Below are positions 8,806-20,762 of a stretch of DNA of 64,000 nt, piece by piece (position 1 is the stretch's first letter; every line of letters starts with the position of its first letter). A program made the translations under genes and the position numbers. The DNA is from Leucogyrophana mollusca. Taxonomy: Eukaryota; Basidiomycota; Agaricomycetes; Boletales. The stretch lies in NCBI GenBank assembly GCA_021014945.1, contig MU266411.1, forward strand, positions 44,673-108,672. The letters are read 5' to 3'. The notes beneath the pieces were generated by a model. The model saw nothing but the letters and a program-made list of their open reading frames with translations, searched no databases and was not told where the DNA came from.

Positions 8806-11636
8806 ATGTCCCGTCTTATCGTCAAGAACCTTCCTGCTTATCTGACGCCAGACCGTCTCCGGCAGCATTTTGAACAAGTGGGCAATCCAGGCGGAACGAT
8901 CACCGATGTGAAGGTATCGCTCAAACCAGATGGGACATCGCGACGTTTCGGTTTCGTTGGGTTCAAGACTGACAAGGAAGCAACCGCTGCGAAGGAGTGG
9001 TTTGACCGCACATTCATCGACTCGACTCGAATTAATGTGGCGGTCGTTCAGGTAAGACTATATTATACCTTCACTTTGCGACATTCAAGCGAATCCTTCA
9101 AGGGTGCCAAAGATGCCCCTGCGCCGCGTCCAAATAAACGCCGGCGCTTGGAATCCGATCCGGTCAATAATTCTGGGCCCTCCTCACAGGCGAAAGGTAA
9201 CAAATTGCGGAATAGAGACAAAAGCCCATTACAGGACGAACATAAACCACCATCCCAGCTTGATACATTCATGAAGGTTATGCAGCCCCGTACAAAAAAG
9301 GGGCCCTCGTGGGCTAACGAGGCAGAAGAATCACATCCTACACCAATACCTGTTCCGAATGACACACCCGTGGAAGCCGAGCCAGAGCTTCATCCAGAAC
9401 AAGACGGCGAGGAAATTTCCGACCTGGAATGGATGAGGCGTCGGATGAAACAGCAAACAATTTCGTCATCGGATCCGGAGAAGGCCTTTCATCAATCGGA
9501 TGGCAAACAGGACGACACCAGTGCGAAGGCTCAACCAGAAGAGAAAGATCCGGTTAAGGACACGATTATGCAAACTTCGCGACTCTTTCTCCGCAACCTT
9601 GCATTCTCATGCACCGAAGCCGAGCTCCTTGAGTTATTCCAGCCATTTGGCGATATAGCGCAGGTGAGCCTTGGATCTGAGCTTGTTACCGCCGTTTTAT
9701 CCTCTGCGCGATGACAAAATAAATAGGGACATCAGATTCTTCACGAATATGTTGATCCTCAGGGAAACCGATAGTAGAAAAATATCTGATTCGATTCTTC
9801 TATCTTTCTATCTTGCTTGTATTTGAAGACACCCGCTGACGCACAATTTGTTTTTGCAGGTAAGAGTTTTTCCACTGACAGGGTTACGACTCTGCGGATG
9901 AAAAAACTGTATAGGGACATCAGATTTAATGGATATGTTGACCCGTCGGGATATCAGTAGTAGAATTTATTTCTGATTCACCTCGTCCTTGGTTTTTGAC
10001 CAGCGGCTGACTTCTCCACAGGTCCATTTACCCCTCGACTCTCTTTCGAAGCAACCGAAGGGTCTCGCCTATGTCACATTTGCCCAGCCAGCATCAGCCT
10101 TGTCTGCCTATGAGGCACTGGATAAGAAATCCTTTCAAGGGCGTCTACTCCATATACTCCCTGCCGTCGACCGTAAGGGAAAAGTCCAGCTGGAAGATGG
10201 AGACGCGAAGAAGACACTAAAGGATGAAAGGAATGCCAAACGCAAGGCGACCGCGGGTAGAGAGTTTAATTGGAGCATGCTGTACATGAATGTTCGTCAA
10301 GCCCTTGCCATAATACAGTCGATGTCATGTAGTCTAATGGTACGAATGCCACAGAGCGATGCAGTTGCCTCGTCCATCGCGGATCGCATGAACATCGCAA
10401 AAGCTGATATCCTCAACCCTGAATCCGATAACGCTGCTGTGAAGCTTGCTCTCGCCGAAACACATGTCATTCAAGAGACGAAATCATACCTGGAGTCGCA
10501 AGGCGTTGTCCTGGCATCTTTCTCATCGCGCGCTCGTTCAGATACTACGATTCTGGTGAAGAATATCCCATACGGCACGACGGCTGAGCAGATACGAGAA
10601 CTGTTTGAGACGCATGGGCAGCTCAGTCGGGTTATTGTTCCTCCGGCGGGTACGATGGCAGTGGTGGAGTTCGTACACTCGGACGAGGCGAGCAAGGCGT
10701 TCCGTGCGGTGGCGTATAGGCGTCTAGGGAATTCCGTGGTGTACTTGGAAAAGGGCCCACTCGGGATGTTCCTGGACGCAGGCGAATCGAATCATGGTCC
10801 CAGCACGTTGAGCGCTGCCAAGCCCATCACAATAGCAGAGCAGGCGACGCCAGACGGTGCAGCTGCCGAGCAGGAGCCTGCAATGTCCGCAGGCTCGACA
10901 CTCTTTGTCAAGAACCTCGCATTCAGCACTACGACAGAACGGCTCACGCAAGTTTTTCGCAACCTACCGTCTTTCTCATTTGCTCGCGTGCAAACGAAAC
11001 CAGATCCCAAGCGGCCGGCTGCTCCCGGAGTCGAGGCTCCACGGCTAAGCATGGGATACGGCTTTGTAGGGTTCAAGACGGCTGATGGAGCAAAGAAGGC
11101 ATTGAAGAGCATGCAAGGGTATGTCTTAGATGGACATGCTCTGCACGTGAAGTTCGCAGGACGTGGCACCGAAGAAGATGAACCCAAGGACAAGACCCTA
11201 GCTAAGAGCCGATCTACAAAGATGATCGTGAAGAACGTGCCTTTCGAGGCTACGAAGAAGGATATTCGGGAATTATTTGGGTAAGTAGTTGGCTTATTTT
11301 GCTTTCTACTGTCGCCCAGGCTCATCTTACTCCACCAGCGCCCACGGACACCTCAAATCGGTTCGTCTACCGAAGAAGTTCGATGCCCGTTCTCGTGGTT
11401 TTGCATTCCTGGACTTTCTCACACGACACGAAGCTGAGAACGCTTACGCTGCGTTAAGACACACCCATTTACTCGGGCGGCATCTTGTATTAGAGTGGGC
11501 AGAAGAGGCTGAACAGGACCTGGATGTTTTACGGAAAAAGGCGGGTGTTGGGTACGGTGGAGGAGGAGACCTCCCTGGTCGCAAGCGAAAACTGGACCTG
11601 GGTGGCGACGATGACGGGGGTGATGGGGAGGAATAG
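8806..11636 (+). CDS. MRD1: Multiple RNA-binding domain protein MRD1
   Basis: Exons 8806-9051, 9103-9663, 10022-10291, 10355-11280 and 11339-11636 join to 766 aa. Five RRMs are visible: residues about 1-82 (RLIVKNLP), about 262-350 (LFLRNLAF), about 440-510 (TILVKNIPYGTT), about 560-650 (TLFVKNLAF) and about 665-750 (MIVKNVPF with RGFAFLDF). MRD1 is a nucleolar protein that binds pre-rRNA and U3 snoRNA and is needed for 18S rRNA processing in the SSU processome. The introns at 9052-9102 and 10292-10354 are multiples of three and open. The intron between exons 2 and 3 is 358 nt, about six times the local norm, and consists of two related copies placed end to end. C-terminus is Gly/Asp/Lys-rich. 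Confidence 0.92.
9664..10021 (+). repeat. Tandemly duplicated intron in MRD1 with abutting 3' and 5' splice sites
   Basis: Copy A is 9664-9859 (GTGAGC...TTTGCAG) and copy B 9860-10021 (GTAAGA...CCACAG). Both carry, in the same order and near-equal spacing, CTCTGCG near the start, the identical 16-mer ATAGGGACATCAGATT (9723-9738 and 9911-9926), ATATGTTGA (9747-9755 and 9933-9941), AGTAGAA and TCTGATTC (9785-9792 and 9972-9979). Copy A ends exactly where copy B's donor begins (GCAG|GTAAG at 9859/9860). Confidence 0.85.
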
Positions 11637-11803
11637 GAAGTTAACGAGATTCCCATAAATCTGCTTCTTAGTATACTGTAAGATTGGGCCAGCCACCAGT
11701 GCATGGGCACTATCTACTCTCGCAGCTTCAGTGTGGGAGCCAGAGACCGACGCGCTTCCGAACGCGCCAATTTCCACGCCACTGACGCGTATGTGGCTTT
11801 ATC

Positions 11804-12898
11804 ATGGACGACCACGACGAAGTTATGCAGTCTTCTCCAAGGCCCTTGAAGCGAAGGCGTACAAGCCGATCAGAAGGCGCCGACCCTAGCATTGAACACA
11901 GCTCAAGTGGCTCGAACCATGCGGGAAACTCCAGCTTCAGAGGGCGCTGTTGGTTCAATGATGGCGACATTGTCCTTGACGTCGAGGGGCACTTGTTCAA
12001 AGTTCACCGTAGTGTGCTGATGTGCTCAATAATATTTGCCGACATGCTTGAGCTACCACAGTCGGATAGTATGGAGAACGTCGATGGATGTCCATCAGTG
12101 ACGTTACAGGGGGACAGCGCGAGTGACTGGCGTATAGCGCTATCCTGGATGTATGACCGAGTGTAAGTTTCCTATTTTGTTTTATTTCCATTTACTGACG
12201 ACTTTCAACAACAGTGGCTTCGCAAGTCATGCTGTTACTTTTGACATGCTCGCCGGTGCAATGCGGATATCTACCAAGTACGAGGTACATGACCTTCGAG
12301 AGTGGGCAGTACGAGAACTTCTGTCTCGCTGGCCTCTGGATCTCACGAGGATGAACAATAATGCACTCCCTCACGCCGCAGGTCAGCGCTGCCCTCCTTT
12401 CATGTTTAACAAGTACTGTATGCTTGACGCGACCCGTCCACAGAAGCCATCCGTCTTGCGAGAGAGTGTGATATCCCTGAAATACTTCCGGCTGCATTCT
12501 ATGCGCTCTCGGTACAGCGTTGGGCGCACAACGCAGACGGGGGACATTCCCACCTGACGCTCTTTCCTGCCGATATGCGACGCTTCATCGCTGGTCGAGA
12601 AAGTCTACAGGATCACCTAATCAACATTCTCGTCTCGCCAACCAGCCACGACCAAAACCACGGCGCCCTGTGTCTGTCTTGCGAGAGCAACTATCGAGCA
12701 TTTGTGATTGACCGCCTGACACCCAAATCCGTCTCTCCAATAGGCTGCTGGCTTATGCGAGAGTTGGTCGCGCTCGACGCATTCAAGGCTCCCGCGTGCA
12801 TGAGGATATGCCCGAGATGTGCCATTTCGCTCAATACACTGACCGCCAGCCGTGTGGCGAGTTTGCAGGAGGCGATTCCTCAATATTTCCTGCTTTGA
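11804..12898 (+). CDS. BTB/POZ domain protein with Cys-rich C-terminus
   Basis: Three exons, 11804-12162, 12215-12381 and 12444-12898, give 326 aa. After a polar N-terminus with KRRR (about 1-45) comes a BTB domain of the kind expanded in mushrooms: residues about 48-165 with a CWFNDGDIVLDVEG start, FKVHRSVL and FADML. A helical region follows that continues through EAIRLARECDIPEILPAAFYAL. The C-terminal third has cysteine pairs and ends soon after CPRC and an Ile/Leu-rich helix. BTB proteins of this type are presumed dimerisation or Cullin-3 adaptor proteins, but no partner can be inferred. MRD1 ends 167 bases upstream on the same strand. Confidence 0.85.
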
Positions 12899-13078
12899 AT
12901 CTTTTGTGAACTCTGGAACATAATTGTTTTTGACGGTTATACATGCAACTCACCGTTTATACTTTCGAGTGCGAATCGCAACTGTTCGCATTCACTAAGC
13001 GTCCCGCATGGCGTAAACTTCTTGCGCAGGTATTCAACCGCACTTCCGTTCCCTCTTCGTCGTGTACTCTGAGCGGTC

Positions 13079-13100
13079 ACAGGCCCGCAGTCGGGCCTGT
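13079..13100. repeat. Perfect 9-bp stem with 4-nt loop
   Basis: ACAGGCCCG-CAGT-CGGGCCTGT is a perfect GC-rich inverted repeat 180 bases downstream of the BTB gene stop codon. It could fold in RNA or be a relic of a mobile element. Confidence 0.8.
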
Positions 13101-13902
13101 CATGACGAAGAGTCCGAGGTTAACATGAACCCTCTTGCGCATTCCACAGTATTGGCAGAACACCACAGGGAAGACGTACGATATCACTGCGATATACCAT
13201 TTTCGATTGCAAGCTGCAAGCCTCTGAGTCTTCCGGCTTGACGCGGCGATGGTATCCTCGCAGGACTATTCATCAACACCGCCAGAATGATGTTGGGAAT
13301 CCCGGCATTCTACGGAGGACGTCCTCAACACCGCGCAGCTGCCCTGAATTCCACGCCGTTTTCACTCCTCGTGAATATCAATCCGCAGAGTCGCCCCGTG
13401 AAACAAGGGGAGGCCTCCAGGTAGATGCAGTATAGGTCCTTCACACATTATCTTTGCATGCGACATACTTGCGATAGCTTATGCCCACCTTCTCCCCGCC
13501 AGCCCTTCAAAGAGTAGCTCTCGACGTCCGCAGGATGGACAGCGGTTACGCAGCAAGACTTGTCGAATATCCTGAGGGCGACTTGCCCGGGGTCCTTCAC
13601 CCTCTGAATATAGAAGCCTAGCCCGGAATTGCACATGCCTGAGTCGCACGTCCTGCAACGTCACTCACCTTGATCACACTGCCATGGTCATGAGTATTCT
13701 GAACGTCCTGGACAACTGCTTTGACAGCGGAAGGCTAGGCACGGACGCGCTTTAAAAGTGACGCCTCGCCTTAGGACAACACATCACGATCGAGCTGTCG
13801 ATTGATGGCCAGCAGGGCAAACTGCCACAACGATGGCTCCCTCATAGCCTATGGGTCCCAATTCGTGAACACAGCCCCTTGTTGAGTTTTTGAAAGGTGA
13901 GT

Positions 13903-13923
13903 AAATCACAAAATTTGTGATTT
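13903..13923. repeat. 21-bp near-palindrome
   Basis: AAATCACAAA-A-TTTGTGATTT: ten-base arms around a single central base. It resembles a dyad protein-binding site or cruciform seed. No gene lies next to it. Confidence 0.8.
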
Positions 13924-15392
13924 GTCCTGTTTTGTATGAGTAGTCTCTGATCACCGCCTTCTATCGCTATGGTTCACTGATCTTCAGGCGGTGCCTTGCA
14001 TTCTATCAACCACTGCTGGCGATAGTTGACCAGGCGGCGGGGCGACATATATCCGGGTATCACCCGCAGTCTATATATAAGTTGGCCGGGAGGGTGATAA
14101 ATATACTTCCCCGGTATCTCAACCTGGTCCGAGGTGAGCGTCTATCACAGTGCTGTGTGTTGACGGTCATGACTCGACGGCTTTCTGATTATTCTGATCG
14201 AAGAACCCCGTGGCGTCGAACATTGACATGGCACCAAGAGCTTGCACACTTGCGCGGCAATAATGGATAATTCCTCCATTTGACATGTCGGTCGGGAAGG
14301 GGTGCGTCTCGGTGGGTGGTGTATGGGGAGATCTTTGAGGGAGCATCAACATCTTCTCATTTTCTGTCTTGCGAGCCCCCTGTGAGCCGTCGGACGTTAC
14401 CAGTCTTAGCTTGCAGAATGGGTGTTACCTACATACAGGATCAACTGAGGCGCCATATCTGGATCACCAACCACTCCATACCTCGCTCAGCAGTGGTGCC
14501 TGCATTGCCTGCAAGTTACTAAATCGCCTTTCAAAGGTTGACGCGTTGACGGTCATATGATGCATGTTGGATGCTCTGGAAGCAAGAGGCAGTGGGATGC
14601 TGTAGGTAGTTTTGGCCAGTTCAGGGACTGGGTATGTCTGACAACGGAGATATGGCCCCGAACTTTACTTGCACTGGACACTTGATCAGTTGGTGCCATG
14701 TCACCCGCTCAGGAACTAACGACGTGATCCGAAACCTAATCGAGGTCAAGAGATCCAGTTTGCTGGTCGCAAGAGTCATCCAAATCGTGATAAAACCGCT
14801 TCAAGATTCGGGAGTGCCCCCGGAGAAGCTGATCTGACGCTCACGGCTCCCTCAGCGCCAAAAAGCAGAACTGTTGAAGCGAAGTACACGAACTTACCGA
14901 CAACAAAAGACCCGAATCGGATGGAACTATACTAAGTTGCCAACGAGATGATGAGAAGAACATACTGACCGTACCTATGTCGTGTGTTCGTGCAAGGCAC
15001 TGTACACACCATCTGTCGTCAAAAGCGCCTCAAAAAATTTGCTGGCGCTTAACGATGATTCGTCGTTCCCAACGACGTTTTTTCGCTTTAGCGTAAGGTT
15101 ACACTAGGGCTCAGACTCCCGGTCCTCGTGCGCTGGGGGTTCCTCGAAAGCTCCTTGGTGCTAGTGGATCGAAAGCAGAACAAGCTCGTGGTCAACGTTA
15201 GCGCGAGCAGCGGAGTTGAAGCCGATCTAGAAGGGCGTCTAGATCATGATATGATGCCTGGTGTGATGCAGTTGGCAGCTGTGCGGAGAACAAGCGCTCC
15301 GGGAAAAGAAAAGTCTATGTAAGTCAAAGAAAAATAGCCGAGTCCTTGCAAGGGTCAAGGCTAAAGCTCCTCTAAGCCCAAATTGAAATTGG

Positions 15393-15400
15393 TATAAAAA
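15393..15400 (+). promoter_or_regulatory. TATA box of the PalI-like gene
   Basis: TATAAAAA lies 131 bases before the chosen ATG, followed by a pyrimidine-rich stretch suited to a transcription start near 15425-15445. Confidence 0.6.
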
Positions 15401-15530
15401 GCTAACAGTGGAGCGACGACCTCGTTTTGCTCTCCTCTTTATCCTTCAGTTGTAAGGTCTACCATCACTAAATCCCTACAGTTACTGACCAGAATAATCT
15501 CAAGGTCCTATACACTGCTAGACGACAGCC

Positions 15531-16541
15531 ATGCCTCGGTCATTCTGTATCCCTGGTGTTATCTTCCTGTTCTGCGCCTTCGTACTCCTCTTCATCGTGT
15601 CTGTATCTCTACCCTACCTCACCGCAATGGACATCACCCGGGTGCACTCTGCGAACGGCCCAACTATTTCTGGTGCTCAACTAGCACAACTAAGAGTGAG
15701 TGGCATGTTTCAAGCTTCTGTTGGTGGCCAGGGCTGACAACATGTCTCACCTTGATAGCTCGGAATTTGGTACGTTTGCACATCATGTTTGCAGGCAATT
15801 CCATGTTGAACTGTCTCGTGCAGGGGTTATTGCGAGTACTCCGCTTCTGGTTCTCGAACCTGTTACCATCCTGGTGTGTACCTACCTCCTTTGTCCTCCG
15901 GATGGTTTTGTGTTGACATGGAGTATCTTTACTAGGACATGGATACTCTATCTTGCTTGGAGGCATAAACTCTAACGGCATCTCTACTGAAACTATCGGC
16001 TCATCCTGGACTCGTGGACTCGCGGTTCACCCTGTTGGTAAGTGTTGGTGTTTACTCTGCTAGAGCAGCTTATTATGTATATACTCGATGTCGCTCTCGT
16101 TTTAGTACACGATCGATAACTGACCTCGTTATTTTACCAGCGACCGTCGTAACCTTCATCGCACTGCTGCTGTCTTTCTCTCAACACATCACTGTGACCC
16201 TTGCCGCATCCCTTGTGTCTTTCCTTGCCGCTGTAATCACGCTCATTGCCTTCGCCATTGACATCGCCCTCTACGCGTATACCAAAGACCAGATGAACAA
16301 ACTTAACATCGGCGCAAGCACCATCACTGGGCCTGGTCAGTATCACTCGATCGTCGGTAAAGTGCAACATGCTAATACCCACGCAGGTTTCTGGCTTACA
16401 TTCGTCTCCATGATTCTGCTTTTCCTTGCCGGCTGCACTGTCTGCTTTGGGCGCCGTCGGGATCGCATGGCAGGTGCGACGTCCTCGTATCCCATGTCTA
16501 GTATGAAGGGCGGTTTCTTCTCGAGATTTAGGAGAAACTAG
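15531..16541 (+). CDS. PalI/RIM9-like four-pass membrane protein
   Basis: Six exons, 15531-15695, 15759-15769, 15824-15873, 15936-16037, 16141-16335 and 16387-16541, join to 225 aa. A first membrane segment (about 8-30) is followed by an extracellular loop with LGIWGYCEYS and CYHPG, then three more hydrophobic segments (about 110-135, 140-165, 180-200). The cytosolic tail begins FGRRRDRMAG. The WGYC and Cys pair in the loop fit the SUR7/PalI family. PalI/Rim9 assists the plasma-membrane alkaline-pH sensor PalH/Rim21 in ascomycetes; a pH-signalling role here is by analogy. Exon 2 is only 11 nt and is needed to rebuild the loop motif. Confidence 0.85.
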
Positions 16542-17189
16542 GTGGTGTACCGCGCTACAATCTTGAACCATCAGTCTGCGAAGAGGAAGATGGTTTCACG
16601 TTCTTGCTCTGGATTTATTATCTTGCTTTTGTTTGTATGGCTGCGGGATAGAGATATTAATACTAGGGTTGCGGATCTTCACTTGAGCCATCCCGCGAAC
16701 CACCTGCGCCCGCCAGTACCGCACCTTCCAAAGTCTTCATGGCTGGCTACCTATTGATCCACAGTGCTTGGCGCTTAGCAGTTGCACCGCGACGTGACTG
16801 ATTCACATGACCAAGTCACGCCGTGTTCGTTATCAGACTCGCTCATGCTAGCTAGCCCAACAAAGTCTCCAGCTAACTCCAGGTTTCAAGGCTGCAAGAC
16901 CGAGTAGAATTTTACAATATGGCGTCCCCAAGGCAAGATTATTCTGAGCCGATGACGCAAACGTCCACCAACCCCGCTTGAGCCAATATATTTTCGGCTA
17001 CCGGCATTTGCATGTTCTCGGCAGCGCCCGCCAACCGAATAACGTCGAGCCAGCAAAACTCAAGGGTCAGTTGGCCGTTGACTTTGGCCTTCTTCGACAG
17101 CGAAATTTCGCTGCTTTTCGCTCTTTATCCTCCACACGCTCTTTTTCTTACCCCAGGTCTCTGCCTTCTGTCAGAGATCAAAAGCCACC
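16542..17189. other. Intergenic, promoter of the GH55 gene
   Basis: No coding signal. The sequence just before the GH55 start (GCCACCATG) is a good eukaryotic initiation context. Confidence 0.5.
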
Positions 17190-20100
17190 ATGTACCCTCG
17201 CCCTCCTATGCTCTTCTTGAGCTTAATTTCTGTAGTGATCGTCTCGGTGCGAGGTTTAGGATCGTCGTGCTCAGCGCCCGTAACAAGGGGCGCCGCCGCA
17301 CCTGAGGATCCTTATTGGCTAGAGACGATACCTCACCGAGGGAAATCTGCGTTTAATGACGATCCCGCCTATGAAGTGTTTCGCAACGTTAAGGACTTTG
17401 GAGCTGTGGGTGACGGTGTAACAGACGATACTTCTGCCATCAAGTTAGCCTGGTCTTTTCCCCAACATCCGATCGGGGTGCTCATTGTTTCAATGTAGTG
17501 CTGCTATGTCGGCTGGAGCTCGCTGTGGCGAAGGCACCTGTGGATCGTCTACGTAAGTGACATTGGTGCACGCCTCAACAATATGTTCTACGAAGCCTGA
17601 TTCATTGTAGCTTGACGCCCGCCATCGTCTATTTCCCGTCTGGGTAAGTTCCGGCGGACGAAAGGTGTTTGCTCGCGCTTACCGCCTTCCAGGAAGTACC
17701 TCGTCTCGTCCGCCATCAACACTTACTATTATACCCAGCTAATCGGCGATGCGAAGAGACCCCCAACGCTCCTTGCTAGCCCAAATTTCTCCGGTTTCGC
17801 GGTCATAGGTCGGCCTCATCTGATTTGCGCGCAACGAGCACCGAGGTCAATCGTACTCATGTATTCACGCTAGATGCCGACCCTTACATCCCTGGCGGTG
17901 CCGGTGCCCAATGGTTCATCAACCAGGACAGCTTGTGAGTATTTGCGACTTCAATCGCAGGCGTTCTCTCATTCTGTTTACCCCGGAAAGTTTCCGGTCT
18001 GTTAGAAATATCGTTATCGACCTGCGACAGATGCCCGCGGCTGCTCCTGCCATCGGGTTACACTGGCAGGTCTCGCAAGCGACCTCGTTGATGAACGTGG
18101 TCGTCGAGATGTCCACTGCTAACGGTACTCAACATCAAGGTAATATATGCACTTCTATTTCTTGGCAGCGAGTTAACTTACGTCCTCGAATAGGCTTGTT
18201 CATGGAGAACGGAAGGTTTGCGCTGCCTTTCTTACCGCTGGTAGGATTTACTTACGCATTCTTGTTCCCAGTGGTGGTTTCATGGGAGGTGTGTATTAGT
18301 TCCGATGTTTGGGCCATAGAACTCAATATCGCATTTCAGACATCGTCTTTAACGGGGGTAACGAAATACATTATCTTGTGTGACGTGTTTTTGACTGAGT
18401 TGTAGGCAAATCTGGTATAACCGTTGGTAATCAGCAGTTCACTGTCCGTAACTTGACAGTGAACGACGCCGTTGTGGGTGAGTGGATATACTGAGGTCTA
18501 TAATTTGGCTGGTCACTGACTGCTTCTCTATCGCAGCGGTATCAGCTGCCTGGAGCTGGGGTATGCATTGATGTGTCCTTTACTAAGGGTTACTGACTGG
18601 TATGTAGGTTGGACCTACCAAGGCGTAACTATCAACAACTGCCAGGTACGTACATTCCTTTTTATTGATGAATGCCTCATAATGACATTTGGGTCATTCT
18701 AGATAGGCTTCAACCTAACTACTGGCGGGACCACTTCTGCAACTCAGGTTTGTCTAACGTTCCTTTGCTTGCGTCCATAATCTCACAATTGTAGACGGTC
18801 GGCTCGGAAGCCATCATCGATGCGGTCGTGACCGACACCCCAGTATTCATCTCGAACTCAGTTGCTAGTAATGGCACTCTTGCAGGCTCTCTAGTTCTCA
18901 ACAACATCGTGCTCGAAAATGTTCCGGTGGCAGTCGGCGTTCTAAACGGTGATGTCGTCTTACCTGGAGGCACGACGCACATTGAGTCCTGGGGCCAAGG
19001 CAACGTCTACACCGGTGAAAGCGGAGACGCCGTCTTCACTCAAGGCTACATCAACGCTGCCAATAAGCCTTGGAACGTCGTTGATGGCAACGGCCGTATA
19101 TTTGGGAAGACACATCCCCAGTACGCTGACTATGCAGCCAGCCAGATCGTCAGCATCAAGGCTGAAGGCGCTAAAGGCGACGGTAAGACTGACGATACCG
19201 AGGCGATTCAGAAGGTCCTGAGGGAGGTTGGTGATCGTCTCCAGATGGGTGAGCTTGGTACTGATTCTGTATGGTGGGTAGTACGCTGGCTGCAAGCTTA
19301 TATTCTTCGACGCTGGGACCTATTATGTGACGGATACCATTCTCATTCCGGCTGGTGCACAGATCGTCGGTGAGGCGTGGTCCGTGATCATCGGCGGGGG
19401 AGATCGCTTCCAGGACCAAAATCATCCTCACGTGATGGTCAAAGTCGGGGAGGCCTACACCGAGGGTGTGCTAGAGATCACCGACATTATTTTCTCCACC
19501 GTTGGTCCCGGTCCGTAGTACTCTCCAGTTGTCCAAAATTCGTACTCATGTTCTTCACAGCTCCCGGTGCCATTGTCATCGAGTGGAACGTGCATGAGCC
19601 ATGGGACCAGCAAGGAGGTGCAGGCATGTGGGACAGTCATATTCGGTTCGTAGCCAATCACCCTATGCTACCAAGTAGTCGACTGACCATCCTCACAGGC
19701 TTGGTGGAGGTATGGTTCCATAGTGTTCAAGTTCATCAGCTGTACCCACTACCTAAATGTTTCAGCTATCGGCACCGACTTACAGGTATCGCAATGTCCA
19801 ATTAGCACGATTAACCCCTCGTGCCAGGCTGCTTTCCTGGGTCTTCATCTCACACCCGGGTCTTCTGCTTATCTTGAGGTATCCTATATTACGCTGCGGA
19901 GTTGCTAGACTTCTGCTAAATATACGTCCTGCAGGGGACATGGGTTTGGACTGCTGATCACGACCTTGATGATCCACTGTCTCAGCAGACCAACGTTTTC
20001 ACCGGGCGTGGTATACTGTCAGAATCCCTTGGTCCCGTATGGATGATTGGCACCGGTGAGTTTTCATTATATTTGGGTTGATGCTGAAGCTGACTACTCA

Positions 20101-20762
20101 TTGCAGCATGTAAGCGTGCCCCCATGTGTCATCTGAGGCGGTTTGGAGAACTCATTGTATTGTAGCCGAGCATTCTGCACTCTATCAGTACAATCTGGTC
20201 AACGCTCAAAACCACTGGATCGGCTTCGCCCAAACCGAGACAGTGAGTGATATAAATGACGTGACCTACACCCACCCCCTCACAAAGGATATGCAGCCAT
20301 ACTACCAGCCCGTCCCCACGGCGCCTGCGCCATACTCGAGCAACCGTGCTTATAATGACCCTGTATTCAGTGACGACATTATCAAGGCTTGGGCGCTCTA
20401 CGTTCAGAAATCTTGGGACATTGTCGTATTTGGTATGTCGCCGCCGTTTTCGTAGAGTGTCTCGCTCACCTGGGATTCGTAGGTGCCGGTTTCTACAGCT
20501 TCTTCCAAGTGTGTTCCTCCCCACTGTAACTTCCATCGTTCCCACTGACCGTCCCACGTAGAACTATACCCAAGACTGCCTCGCGACCTATACATGCCAG
20601 AACCAGATTTTCAACGTAGACTCGGACTCTACTGTCCAAGTTTACAGTCTCTCTACTGTGGGTACGACTTATCAGCTTAGTGTGAAGCAGCAGGGCGTTA
20701 TCAACCAAAGCGATAATGCGGATGGATTCCAGCAGACGGCTACCGCCTGGTTCCGTTGGTAA
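17190..20762 (+). CDS. Secreted GH55 exo-beta-1,3-glucanase
   Basis: I place 24 exons: 17190-17443, 17499-17552, 17611-17643, 17693-17808, 17874-17934, 17991-18139, 18194-18215, 18272-18288, 18340-18357, 18406-18477, 18537-18560, 18608-18645, 18703-18747, 18795-19226, 19282-19510, 19561-19645, 19699-19709, 19766-19878, 19935-20055, 20107-20109, 20166-20242, 20288-20432, 20483-20508, 20562-20762. They sum to 781 aa. A signal peptide (about 1-29) leads into two pectate-lyase-like beta-helix halves, each opening with an FGAxGDGxTDDT-type motif (about 70-83, and KAEGAKGDGKTDDT near 435), joined by ETPYYQPVP-like linker sequence. GH55 enzymes release glucose or gentiobiose from the non-reducing end of beta-1,3-glucans such as laminarin and fungal wall glucan, so roles in wall turnover or feeding are both possible. 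Confidence 0.9.
20107..20109 (+). other. Candidate 3-nt micro-exon in the GH55 gene
   Basis: The bases TTGCAG|CAT|GTAAGC place a consensus acceptor and donor around CAT. Using it gives introns of 51 and 56 nt and the peptide GTASEHS. Skipping it gives one 111-nt intron, also in frame, and GTAEHS. From memory the GH55 family has two residues between GT and EH here, and all other introns in the gene are 45-64 nt, so inclusion looks better. Confidence 0.6.

Larger units (their letters stand above)
12899..15530. other. 2.6 kb region without a supported gene
   Basis: Only short, mutually overlapping frames occur. A minus-strand frame at 13448-13669 encodes a Cys-containing peptide (CRTCDSGMCNSGLGF) but has a stop just upstream and no plausible splice partner, so it may be a relic. 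The stretch holds several inverted repeats: 13079-13100, 13903-13923, and AGCGCC/GGCGCT plus CGTCGTT/AACGACG around 15025-15076. Its composition fits decayed mobile DNA, but no terminal repeats or transposase were found. Confidence 0.5.

Noticed and set aside
10792..11325. 177-codon antisense frame over MRD1
   Set aside because: A shadow of the RRM-coding frame; no domain of its own.
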